NCBI RefSeq assembly: GCF_021155765.1
Contig: NC_060114.1
Location: 5,208,001 to 5,272,000 of the forward strand
Reading direction: 5' to 3'
Source of the DNA: Diprion similis
Lineage: Eukaryota > Arthropoda > Insecta > Hymenoptera > Diprionidae
DNA length: 64,000 bases
A program made the position numbers and the translations under genes. A model generated the notes under the pieces. It was not told the DNA's origin. It made no database searches and saw nothing but the letters and a program-made list of their open reading frames with translations. Position 1 is the first letter of the stretch, and every line of letters starts with the position of its first letter. Positions 1 to 10,434 of this stretch are shown here, one piece after another.

Positions 1-279
1 TGCTACGTAGTTTTATATTATAGAGATAATTTTTATACCGATAATTCTGAATATCGGAAAATGTATCGACATTCGACAGAATTTAGGCTGTGAAATCACA
101 ATTAATCACAGTTGTTTATTGCTCCTTTTGATTCATTTATTTAATAGCATCGTACGTCTAAAATCAGACTGTAATAAGCATTTGAAAGTTGCGGATTTAT
201 ACTTTAAACCACACAAAAGTTATTCTAATTATCTAACGCATCGAATTTTGAAAATTTTCTTTTTGCCGCTTGCAAATAC
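1..279. other. AT-rich flank, no gene seen
   Basis: I see no gene here. A 61-codon open frame at 119-304 has no motif, no splice context and ends in an AT-rich run, so it is treated as chance. Confidence 0.6.
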
Positions 280-1620
280 AATAGGCAATATTTTTTTATC
301 GTGATGTGGTGGTGGTAATATAGTCAATTTTTTTACATTTCATATGGTTTTGCCTAGATACGGAAGTTTACAGTGAAAACAAGAACGACTTAAAAGAGAA
401 TCAGAAATCATAGTTATACAAATAGAAGATGTTATATAAATAGAGTCGTTAAAGGATATGATTCCGTGACACGAGGTAAACGATGCATAATGAGTTTAAT
501 ATTTATATATTGACACAAGACGATTTACTGGAATGTCATTACGTACGAATTTCTTGAGTTCAAGGATATGAACTTATTAGGACCGCTGATAAAATATTCA
601 CGAATACGAGTGAATATACTTGTCAATAATTAAGGAGGTTTCTCAGGTAAGGATAGTAGAATATGATCACACTATTGTTTCATTGCGATTAGGCTAATAG
701 ACAGAATGGAATGAAACAAAACGCATTCGAAAGCTATAAATTCTCATTTTGAAACCAAACGATTTTTTTTCAATCATCTTAAAAATTGACTCCTGGACGT
801 CGCATCAGTTCAAGCGGAGCTCTGCAGCAAACAACTGGCAGAACGATAATCAAGATTGTAGACGAAAGGAATATCTGAAACAAAAAACCTAGACTTTTTG
901 AAAAATTTAAATTTGGCTCAGCTGTGACTTTGATCATCAGATTTGGTGTTCTTTTAAGACTTTTGGGAATGTTCTTATTAATTTTTCAAAAACAAAAAAT
1001 CGAATCGAAAGTCCGTTCCGTAGAAGCTTAGAAGACATATTGACGATTCTAAAAAAGTCTTGGTTTTTTGTTTTCGAACATTCTGTTCACCTACAAACGT
1101 GGTTATCGTTTCCCCAGTTATTTTCTGCAGAGCTTCACTTGAACTGATGCGACGTGCAGGAGTCAATTTTTAAGACAATTGAAAAGTAATTTTTTGGTTT
1201 CAAAACGGAAATTTATATTTTTTGAATGATAATCACAAGTCTAATCACAATGAATCAATGATGTGATCATTTCCTACTACCGTTACCTGAGAAACCTTTT
1301 TAATTGAGTATAATCACTCGTATTCGTGAATATTTTATCAGCGGTCCCAAGTTCATATCCTTGAACTCAAGAAATTCGTACGTAATGTCATTCCAGTAAA
1401 TCGTCTTGTGTCAATATATAAATATTAAACTCATTATGCATCGTTTACCTCGTGTTACGGAATCATATCCGTTAACGATTCTTTTTATATAATATCTTCT
1501 ATTTTTATGACTATGACTTCTCATTTTCACTGTGAAATTCCGTGTTCAGGCAAAATCATCTGAAACGTAAAAAATTCGCCAAGTTACGAAAATCGAATCA
1601 CAAAAAAAAAATGCAAAAAA
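280..1620. mobile_element. 1.3-kb fold-back (inverted-repeat) element
   Basis: The left half reads as the reverse complement of the right half with a centre near 960. Matching blocks include 493-610 against about 1321-1425, about 322-360 against 1555-1580, and the inner block 785-827 against 1125-1167. Arms are each roughly 640 bp and interrupted by small indels. There is no transposase-like frame inside; a 62-codon minus frame at 978-1166 lies wholly in one arm. This is the structure of a fold-back or long-TIR non-autonomous DNA transposon. The outer limits are approximate because similarity fades in T-rich sequence. Confidence 0.8.
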
Positions 1621-1627
1621 CAACTTA

Positions 1628-1735
1628 GGTATTCTGTTCGCCTGCAAACGTGGTTAACCTTTTGCCAATCATTTTCTGCAGGAGCTCCACTTAAATGAAC
1701 GTACAGGGGTAAATTTTTAAGAAAGTTGGGAAAGC
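1628..1735. repeat. Direct copy of the inner arm of the fold-back element
   Basis: This stretch repeats 1077-1180 in the same orientation: ATTCTGTTC, then CTGCAAACGTGGTT, then TTTTCTGCAG and a closing AATTTTTAAGA. It shows that the element family is present here as a second, partial insertion or as an internal rearrangement. Confidence 0.65.
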
Positions 1736-2069
1736 TGTTTCGTGCTTTGCAGTGTGAATTTAAAGCTTTCAAATGCATTTCGTTTCACTCTGTTCCGTCC
1801 ATTACTCTTGTTGTCATGATAAAACACGAAATAAAACAGTCATTTTCTACTGTTCCTAAGCAGGAAAACCACATTAAAGTCCAATATAGCTGTAGCAAAA
1901 TTCTTATCTACAACGTTCGAACGAAAAATGATGAGCAGTTAGTGGAATGACAGCAAACCGGATTTTTACATACAACGTGTGTCAAACTATGAGTTCCAAG
2001 ACAGGTATTGATTGGTTGGACAGTCCGTGGCGCGCTGGATCATTCTGGGGGTATTATGTAACGCTACTT

Positions 2070-2111
2070 TATAAAAATCGTGAATCTCATTCAAGCTTCG
2101 AGAAATCAGTT
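2070..2111 (+). promoter_or_regulatory. Likely core promoter of P450-1 (TATA plus TCAGTT)
   Basis: TATAAAAA lies at 2070-2077 and the arthropod initiator TCAGTT at 2106-2111, embedded in GAAATCAGTTCA. The same word sits the same way below a TATA box upstream of P450-2, and the following bases (CAGAG) are also shared, so the match is conserved between paralogues. TATA-to-initiator spacing is about 38 bp, longer than the usual ~30, so the true start could differ by several bases. Confidence 0.55.
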
Positions 2112-2311
2112 CAATCGAAGCAGAGACAAGCGTGTTGCCTGGCCCCAGTTTTCAATAATATACGACAAAAGAGCGAATTCAGTGAGGATTAGCAGACGAA
2201 GAGGTCTTGTAATACGACAAGCTGATTGCAATAAAATTCCATGAAAATCCGAAAACTCGTTACGGAAAAAAATAAAGAGACCCGTGGTTCAGGGTTTCAT
2301 TGAATCGCAAA

Positions 2312-5300
2312 ATGGACCCTTCGAAGGTAGCTGCGTTTGTGGTGGCATGCTTGATATTCTATCGGATAATCAACGTTGCAGTTAAGCTTTTGAAGATCAC
2401 ATTGCTCTCCGATTACCCGCTCAGAGCTGAGGATTTGCCGAGTCTTCCTATTGTGGGCCATGCATATCTCTTCGTTGGTAGTACGGAAAGTAAGTGACAT
2501 CATTCGTTGTGGATACTGAATTTTCAGTAGCGAATAACATCAGAATTAGGCTCTGTAATATGTGGAATTACAGCTATCTTGAATAGGGTCATTGGAATCG
2601 GACATATGTATCCTACATCGTTTCGATTCTCGATTGGTTACAATTCATTGTTCTGCGCGACTTCTCCTGAACATCTCAAGGTGAAGTAGTCCGATGACCA
2701 TCGAAAGCGAGCGAAACTTTCAGATACGAGTTGATTTGTCGTTTCAGTTGATACTTCACAGTTCGAAAACCGTTGAGAGGAACAACTTTTATGAATACGC
2801 TCGGCCCTGGATGGGGGATGGATTAATCACCGCTCCTGGTGAGTTAACGACATCACTTTGCTATTTTACTCTATGTGAGATATCGGAGTCAGTAAAGGGT
2901 TGCCTTGGTCTAACTAAATTTAAAATTATGTGTATTTTATCGAAGTGAGCACTTCTCACGTAAAGTCCAGGCTCTCTACGGGATGTTCGATACCTCGAGC
3001 AAATGGATCCACGTGAATAATGGCTCAGTCCTTGTGTCCAAACGAACTTCGTCAAGCTAGCGAAGCGTGCAGCTTCGAAAACGAGTGACGCGAAATCTTA
3101 TCACTGGTTTCCTAAATCGCGTTTTAAAATCACAAATCTTATGTCGAATGTAATGGAAGCGTTTCATTAGGGAGAATCCAGGTATCAAGTTATGGTGAAT
3201 AGTGGTAGCTTGGAACTCACGAGCAAACCGGATGCAATCGTCGGATACGTAACAGACGATGAATGTCTTTTGTTACTTTGATAAAAATTTGCCTACAACA
3301 TTTCACTCTATTTCATATTGGTACAGGCTTCATCTATTGTGTAACCGTGACAGTGATCACCGTAATTGTTCACGCGAACCGACAGTGTATCTACGTCAAT
3401 ACGTTCTCATGATTTCGCGTTCGTTAGATCATTTCTGACACCACTGCAATCATCGGAATCGTCATCGTCATGTAGAATTCGTTCGGCTACCGAAGCTGAC
3501 AATTCAGGATGTACGGGACGTAAAATTACGTCAAAAAATGTGTCGAATAAACAAATCAAAAACATAATAAAACGAAAATTAAACCGGCCAATTGAAACGG
3601 ATCAAGTTGAATCTGATTCAAGAAACTCTTGTGTCATTCAGATGAAAACGATTCAATTCTGAACTCCGACTCTAACCACCTCGATATTATCAGCATCAAA
3701 AAAATCAAATTATTCCACTATTGTTTTACCAGAAAATTCTTATAGTTCGTCTGATACATTCTACTGAAAAGACATCATTTCATTCGTAAGTGAAATCCTT
3801 ACAAGTTACGCGGGACAGATTCTTTCTTGAGTTCGTCGGTTGATAAAAAAATCCGATACATACAATTGCAATAGTTTTCAGATGTTGCGGTTGTAATTCA
3901 ATTAAAAAATACGACATTCTTGATAACAATTTGTCTCAGATGATCGGGCGACGGTAAGATTAGCTACACTTATTGAAATCAGCCAAACAATACGGATTTT
4001 TTTACGAAACTAAAATCCGTATTCAATTATACAAGTCCTTAGAAGCCCACAACTGGATAACTCAACGTAAAAAAAAAACTGAAAAAAACGTAAACAAATG
4101 CGCGATCTACTTGAAGGTCTGTTTCATCACGTTTTATTTCAACACTTTTTCGACCTCGATGTACACTCCATAAATTCTTATTGTAAACAAAATGTTATTT
4201 GCTCTATACTGAAATTGAAAATCAGCCAATGTTCGACGCACGTATTATGTAGACTTACCTTTCGGTGAAAATATTGGATTCCAGAATTGAGAATGGATCA
4301 CGAGTAAATGCCTTCAGTCACGCTTCTCTATTTGATGCATTTCTCGGGAAACGATTCCGTGTTGATGTCTAAAATTATTGCTGAATATTGAAAAATTTAT
4401 CATTACAGGGTCAATATGGGAAGTGCATCGGAAGCTGCTTCAACCATTCTTCAATACCATGGTTCTCAAATCTTTCGTCGAAATATTTACCACTCAGTCA
4501 GTGATACTGGCCAAGAAAATAGAGCAGCACTTGGACGGACCAGAATTTGAAATATCGAGATACGTTTCGCTGTGTACATTGGACGCAATCTGTGGTAGGT
4601 CGGTCGACTATAATTTGAGGAGCGTCGATTAGACGTATGTAATCGACACATTTTCCTTGGCCAAAGAATAACTTAGTACATTTATTTATATCTCACAGAG
4701 ACGGCGACGGGTATAAAGTTGGAAGCACAGGAAAGCAACAGTTGTCAGTACGAAGAAGCATCCCATAAGTAAGTCAATTGGAGTGCCATTCGCATGTTGA
4801 ACACATCAACTTCTCTCTCGATCACACTTTATTTGTTAAAGCCGAAACCTGATGGCTCGATGTGTAACACAGTGCTGTTTCGTCAATTCTACCTGTATCG
4901 TGCATTTATATTTTCTTCAGGTCATCAATGAAAACACTCGAATTGTGCAATATATTCTGTTTTCACAGGGTGATGGTTGGTTATGTCAAACGAGCTGCCA
5001 GCCCTTGGCTGTACTCAGACTTTATTTTCTACCGCACGCAACTTGGCAAAGACGAAAAGAAACACATCAAGTTTATGCATGAGCTGACTGACAACGTAAG
5101 TGTGGAACATGTTTGTTGATACAATCACTTTGGGCATTGATTATCATCTTGCGAATGGAACACTCGAATCCGTTGCCCGATACTTGATCAAGCAGCTAGG
5201 CAAGAATGCTTGCAGGGTTACTACAATCCAGTGTATCAGTCCATATATAGTCCGTAGAAATATTGTGACCAAAGCGAATCTTAGTGGAAATATTTCATTT

Positions 5301-7300
5301 GGGGGTGTATGACAAGAATTTCTTCGAATCCCTGAAGATAGGGTGAAAGCACGAAAGATTCCAATTTTCGCGACACAATTACAGAATGGTTGTTTCTACG
5401 ACCAAAATAGTTCTTATCAAATTAGTAGCTGATTAAATTCCCTACAATCACTGATTTGTGAGGGTTAATTTTAGGTGATACGGAAGAAGAAAGCAGAAAT
5501 CGTCCAACACAGCGATTCACGGGTGTCTGTCGATAACGAACAAGGTTCAGCTGGTAAGTACCATAGAAATGGGATGAACTCCTTAAGTGCACCAATAGGG
5601 TTTGTGTTTTGTACGAGTGAGTTGAACTTGAAGTGTTGAGCCTTACCACTTTGATGACATATATTTGAAACCAGATGATGGTAGGTGTGAATGTGAAGGG
5701 TCTTCCATTTCCAGGGCCATTTATGTATGAGTTAGGTATGATGCTTGTCGTATTTCTAACAACCTTTACATTTATGTGTCAGATATTTCCATGGCTGCAC
5801 CTCAGTTACTGATAGATAATCTCTTAAGACTATCCGGTGACAACGAAGTACTAACGGATAAAATGGTCCGGGATCACATCGATTCGATAATGGTAGCTGT
5901 AAGTATAATGCTCTATTTGTTTCCGATATTGTCTCCACGGCACAGCTCGGAAAAGTTGTCACGATTGTGAGTTTTACCGTGCATTGAAAACGAAACAGTT
6001 CCTATGCAATGACGTTGTGAACTCGCAATCAGCAACATGAATGTGACTCAACGCAATCGTGTATTTATCGTTCTCTCTTAGGGCAGTGACACAACGGCCA
6101 CCACAGTGAACTACTTGATGTTGATGCTAGCGTCTCACCAAGACATTCAGGTATTTTGGTTATGCTATGACACTTTACGTAATGATCCGAGTCCAATAAA
6201 AACAAGGATCGCGTGTTGAGCATCACTTATAAGGCTCTGCGGAGTCTTACAATTATTTGTTTTTCATATCATCCGACAGGACAAAGTGTACCAGGAATTG
6301 TGTGAAAATTTCGGAGAAAATGTATCAGATGATGACGGTGAAGAATTACCTATCACGATGGAAGTCTTAGCGAGGATGACGTACATGGATAGAGTGATCA
6401 AGGAAACTATTCGCCTATTTCCTGTTGTATGCCTAGTTTTCCGAAAGGCGACGGAAGATTTGGATTTAGGTTCGCAAGCTTTCGTCAATTGATCCATTCT
6501 TCTACTACTGCATGTTTCTGAGTACATGCTGCCCTTGCATTCGAGTGAAATGTGTTATTCGAAGATTGTGCACTTAGTCATTTCTCAAATAATCATTAAT
6601 TTTATAGGTCAGTTTACTTTGCCACGAGGGAGTTCGATCGCTCTCAACTTCATCGGGGTTCACAGATCCGAGAAGTATTGGCCGGATCCTCTGAAATTCG
6701 ACCCGGATCGATTTCTACCGGAAAGATTCGCACAACAAGAACCATATTCTTACTTGCCGTTTGGTGGTGGTCGAAGAAATTGTATCGGTAAGAGAAAATG
6801 GGAGAGTTGATAATGATCTTTCATTACTGTACTGATAACTCATCGAGATTTTCTAATTTTAAGTGAAAGAATGTCCGGAATGAAATAAGTATTGAATTGA
6901 ATGTATGAAAATCGTTCGGTTTGCCGGAATTTAAAATAGCATTACAGGTGTACACATGCGGAAATGGATTCTGCGACAATAATTTCTTGTCCCTAGCCAG
7001 TTACGTTGAAAATGGTGAAAAACTATCAGTCGCAAAATTAATTTCCGCATACGAACCAATGGGAATGACTTTCCGTGAGTGAACGAGTTTCACTCAATTT
7101 CAGGATCGAAGTATGCTGTGATGTTCATGAAGATAATCGTCGCAACTATTCTCCGGAAATATGTTTTGACCAAGGATGAAGTGGTACCAGTCGAAGATTT
7201 ACGGCTGAAAATGGATTTTGTGTTGAAACCTGTTGATCCTATCACATTGAGGATTCAGAGACGCCCAAAAAGGAAGAGCGAATCAACATTACGTACATAA
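2312..7300 (+). CDS. Cytochrome P450, clan 4 (CYP4-like), P450-1
   Basis: Heme-thiolate monooxygenase anchored in the ER membrane and fed electrons by NADPH-P450 reductase; clan-4 insect P450s act on fatty acids, hormones, hydrocarbons or xenobiotics, and the substrate here is unknown. Exons: 2312-2489, 2574-2680, 2748-2838, 4409-4594, 4699-4768, 4969-5095, 5475-5553, 5783-5898, 6082-6150, 6280-6469, 6608-6787, 7104-7300. All introns are GT/AG and phases join to 529 codons plus TAA. Visible parts: hydrophobic anchor at residues ~5-25, hinge PSLPIVG, helix C WEVHRK (129-134), CETATG (187-192), I helix GSDTT (319-323), ExxR (383-386), PERF (442-445), heme loop FGGGRRNCIG with Cys463. Ala318 replaces the Glu that in most CYP4 enzymes binds heme covalently. 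The ATG at 2312 starts the hydrophobic anchor; no better start lies upstream. Length is normal for the family. Confidence 0.95.
2839..4408. other. Expanded intron 3 of P450-1
   Basis: This intron is about 1570 bp, whereas the same intron in P450-2 is 72 bp. It includes a 98-codon plus-strand frame at 3366-3662 rich in Ser, Lys and Arg, and the minus strand nearby reads short acidic Asp runs. Such composition can occur in decayed transposase N-termini, but no catalytic motif or clear terminal repeat is visible. I regard it as probable inserted and decayed mobile DNA, unidentified. Confidence 0.4.
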
Positions 7301-7347
7301 TTCTAGCCACATTCGGGTACCAATTGTGTTTCGAGTTATACATTGTA

Positions 7348-7353
7348 AATAAA
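7348..7353 (+). terminator. Poly(A) signal of P450-1
   Basis: AATAAA lies 48 bases after the stop codon, a usual distance for a short insect 3' UTR. Confidence 0.7.
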
Positions 7354-7354
7354 A

Positions 7355-8494
7355 TGACTACACTCAAAAAATTTGGTGCAATGAAAGTTGAAATTGAATT
7401 ATTGTGGCTACAATCGAAGGGACTTTTCTCAGCTCAAAGTAATTAAACTTCAGATGCGATCGGTGGGGTAGTTGGTGTTTTTTTTTATTCTTGTTTTCAA
7501 CATTTCCCAAGAATTAAAAAAAAAAATGCAGGGTATTCTATTCAACATCTTATATTTCACAAATATTTAACACTCAGCCTCATCTAGGCATTCGAGGCGA
7601 ATGTGACTGTATAAGCTATGATACTGCAAGGTTTCGAAGATAAATGTGATGAGTTTATGCTTCACTATAGAAGCGTCCACAATGTGTATTCTGCTGGCGC
7701 TCGAACAAACCTCATATTATACGTACTTCCATACCATTTTACCTTTATATTCTTCTCCCGGCGATGTATATATCCTTTGAAAGTGACTAATTTCTTGCCT
7801 CTGGAACTTTTTACGTGCTCCAAGGCCATCGCGGTGTATCAATCGGACACGTTTGTACTCAGATGCTTTTCTAATATGAATTAAATAAAAATCCGAGTGA
7901 ACAATCCCTTGATAGTATGAGATGACGCAGGATTAAGAACATATGAAAGCTACGTGTGCGTCGTAGATATGCAAGTTTGAAATTCACATCGACCAGTGAG
8001 CTTGAGAATTTCAACCAACGGAAAAAGTTGCTAACGCTAAGCTGTTGCACATCGACAATGAATTTCACTGTAATTGCTGTTGGGAGGTTGAATTTCGCGC
8101 GCTAAATCAACTCGCACGTTGATTTCTGCAGCGTGGAAACCTCTTTCGTGGTTCACGTCATCGCGCAAAAAATACTTGCGTAGCGATTGTTGACAAAAAT
8201 CTCTAGCGCGTTTCAAATTTTTACGTGGTAAATGGCGGCTCCCAAGGATTACAGCATCTTCACTAACGTTGTAGGTTAGAAGTATACTCGTTAACCATTT
8301 GTTATTATTACTTACAAAAAGTTGAAGTACGTCTAAGGACTACTCAATTGAACGAACAGCCAAGTATTATATTACTGGAGTTCTCGATTAACCAAAACTG
8401 CCTAAAACAACCTACATGATAAGCTTTGTAGGGAATTGAGTGTCTGACTCCTGCTCCTACGTTTCAGGTGATCGTAAGAGAGATGAATAAATCA
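7355..8494. other. Intergenic spacer between the two P450 genes
   Basis: No supported gene. The 88-codon frame at 7618-7884 has no recognised motif. A short run at 8232-8270 (ATGGCGGCTCCCAAG, then 11 more codons to a GTAGGT) could be a tiny first exon but has no partner exon that I can find. Confidence 0.5.
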
Positions 8495-8674
8495 ACTCTT
8501 CGTTTTGCTTTTCAATGCCCATACCGTAAAAAATATTGTATGTGGCATGCCCGTAAACCGTTTTTTGGCTCGAATAATTTCAGTACTCGCTTCCGGCTCG
8601 CTTCCGGCTCGCCTTTACCTTGTCCTGAATGCCAAAAAAACAGGCGGTTTACGGGCATGCCACATAAATAGCTA
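8495..8674 (-). mobile_element. Truncated third copy of the ~370-bp fold-back repeat
   Basis: It matches the half of the repeats at 12275-12645 and 13441-13811 that contains GGCATGCCCGTAAAC in both orientations. It shares their end, CATAAATAGCTA, but lacks the ~200-bp half with the nested hairpin. The paired GGCATGCCCGTAAAC words at each side give this part its own terminal inverted repeats. Confidence 0.8.
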
Positions 8675-9474
8675 ATATATGGCATTCTTTGTGAGATGGC
8701 CAATTCTTGCAAAACGTTATCAACAATTTTTCAGAAATTCTCAGATCATTTAAAAAGAAAGGTAAGATCACGTGACTTAATATTTTTGAGTAATTAAGAG
8801 AATTGGATTATTTTTGCGATTGTTCAGATTTTTATGTATAACTGTCGTCTCTTATTCGATTATAAAAACGTGCTTTTTCTAACTAATTTTGATTAGAAAC
8901 AGCTATAATATTTTCAGTAAGATGAGAAGGAAGAGCTTTTGAATCGACTCTCTTTCACACTGCTCACGCCATATCGATTTATATTGATTTCATAAAAAGT
9001 GAGTCTCTTAAACAATTTGTTTCAAAAATCCGAAAACTTTCACCAAAAATTTCTTCAAGTATTACAATAAGTTGAAAAATGTGGTCCATTCTACTCAGAA
9101 TGCCCCGTATGATAAATTTTTCAAATTCACAACTAAGATTATTTTATTTTACGCTTAGATAACCAGTAAGTACGAGTAAATAATGACGCCTTATCTGACC
9201 CGAAGCTCACGCAATCTCTCGCTTAGCTGAATTAAACGCGGTTAATTTTTTTAGGGGAGACTCTCGGGACCTATACACGCATGTAATTAGTGATTTGCGG
9301 ACAGATTCTCTGTTTTTAAGATTACTCTGATGATTAAATCGTACGTCAGTTACTTCGGCCATTATTTCGTCTTGCGTGAAATACTTACTGCTTGGTAGCC
9401 ACTGGACGTATGAAATTATTGTATACTCGAAATTGAATTAAACGCGTCCGACATTGGGATTACGTGAGTCGATA
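8675..9474. other. Intergenic spacer, AT-rich
   Basis: No gene seen. AGAATGCCCCGTATG at about 9101-9115 is the reverse complement of a mini-element terminus also visible near 40098, suggesting one worn transposon end here. Confidence 0.45.
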
Positions 9475-9790
9475 CCGTTTTTACAGAATCGCTTCTACAG
9501 AAGATATTTTCTACAAAGTTCAATTCTACAGAATTATTTTAGGGCACATATTTTTTCCACAGAGATCCTCCTAAAAATTCGTTTTTTCTAGAAACGAATT
9601 CTTTCAGATTGCTCGATTCTACAGAATAAATGGGAAAAGCTCGTTTCTACAGAAAATCTTTCTACTGAATTGTCACCTGCAGTTCGTTTCCATAGAATTC
9701 CGGTCTGGAAGTTTGTTTCTACAAAATTTAGGTCTGGAAGTTTGATTCTATGGAATTCGTTCCTGGAAGTACGTTTTTCATACATTTATT
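9475..9790. repeat. Degenerate short-period repeat built on TTCTACAGAA
   Basis: The word TTCTACAGAA and variants (TTCTACAAAG, TTCCATAGAA, TTCTATGGAA) recur about ten times every 20-35 bases. The last two units form a clearer ~29-bp tandem: AAGTTTGTTTCTAC followed by TTTAGGTCTGG, then AAGTTTGATTCTATGG. The array lies about 450-760 bp upstream of the P450-2 TATA box. A TTCTAGAA within it matches the basic heat-shock-element spacing, but the more common TTCTACAGAA does not. Confidence 0.65.
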
Positions 9791-10236
9791 TCTCAAATTC
9801 GTTCATTTTGATTCAATTTGACATTTGACCGTCACTTGTCGAAACGAACTTGTGGTAATGAAACGGTCTTGCAGACCTGAATTCTGTAGAATTTTTGTAC
9901 CAATAATTCGTAAAATCGGAAAATTTGTCATCACTTGAGAGAATTCAGGCTACAAAATTCACGTTTATGTGTGATTCCTACATCTGTTGAAGAGAAACTC
10001 AAAACTGCCTGCCATCAGTCTCAAAGGTCAGTTACATACGTACCATATTTACGAAGCTGTGTTGTAACGAGTCTGAAGATGGGCTCAAATTAAAATCATA
10101 CGTTTATAATGGCACTCATTTACTTCACGTACCTAAGTGTTTAAGAATAATAGATCTTGTATGCTTGGGTCTTCTTTAACACTCTTACATAATCTGTAAG
10201 TACCTTAGGGGGGAATATATTAAACTCTTCTTCTCC
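9791..10236. other. Proximal upstream region of P450-2
   Basis: About 450 bp of AT-rich sequence ahead of the TATA box. I see no gene and no strong repeat in it. Confidence 0.5.
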
Positions 10237-10280
10237 TATAAAAGAGCAGTGAATTTAATTTCGGTTCTTAGAAATCAGTT
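10237..10280 (+). promoter_or_regulatory. Likely core promoter of P450-2 (TATA plus TCAGTT)
   Basis: TATAAAAG at 10237-10244 and TCAGTT at 10275-10280 inside GAAATCAGTTCA mirror the layout before P450-1. Spacing is about 40 bp. A ~155-base 5' UTR to the ATG at 10435 would follow. Confidence 0.55.
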
Positions 10281-10434
10281 CAGTCTAAACAGAGGTGGCA
10301 GTGCTAATTATCGTTGGTTAGTCAAACTGTACGGTGATAAAAGTCCATTCAGTAAACATAACGCGATCAGTTTTCTACGCCATAAAAGGTGATAATTATT
10401 GCAGTCTCCCTTACGGGGACTCGCAAATACCAAA

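Noticed and set aside
4852..5082. 76-codon frame starting before exon 6 of P450-1
   Set aside because: It is in a different frame from the P450 reading and overlaps the confirmed exon 4969-5095.
7618..7884. 88-codon frame after P450-1 as a small gene
   Set aside because: No motif, no promoter or splice context, and ordinary composition for intergenic DNA.
8232..8276. Short first exon beginning ATGGCGGCTCCC
   Set aside because: It has a possible donor but no partner exon on the plus strand before P450-2.
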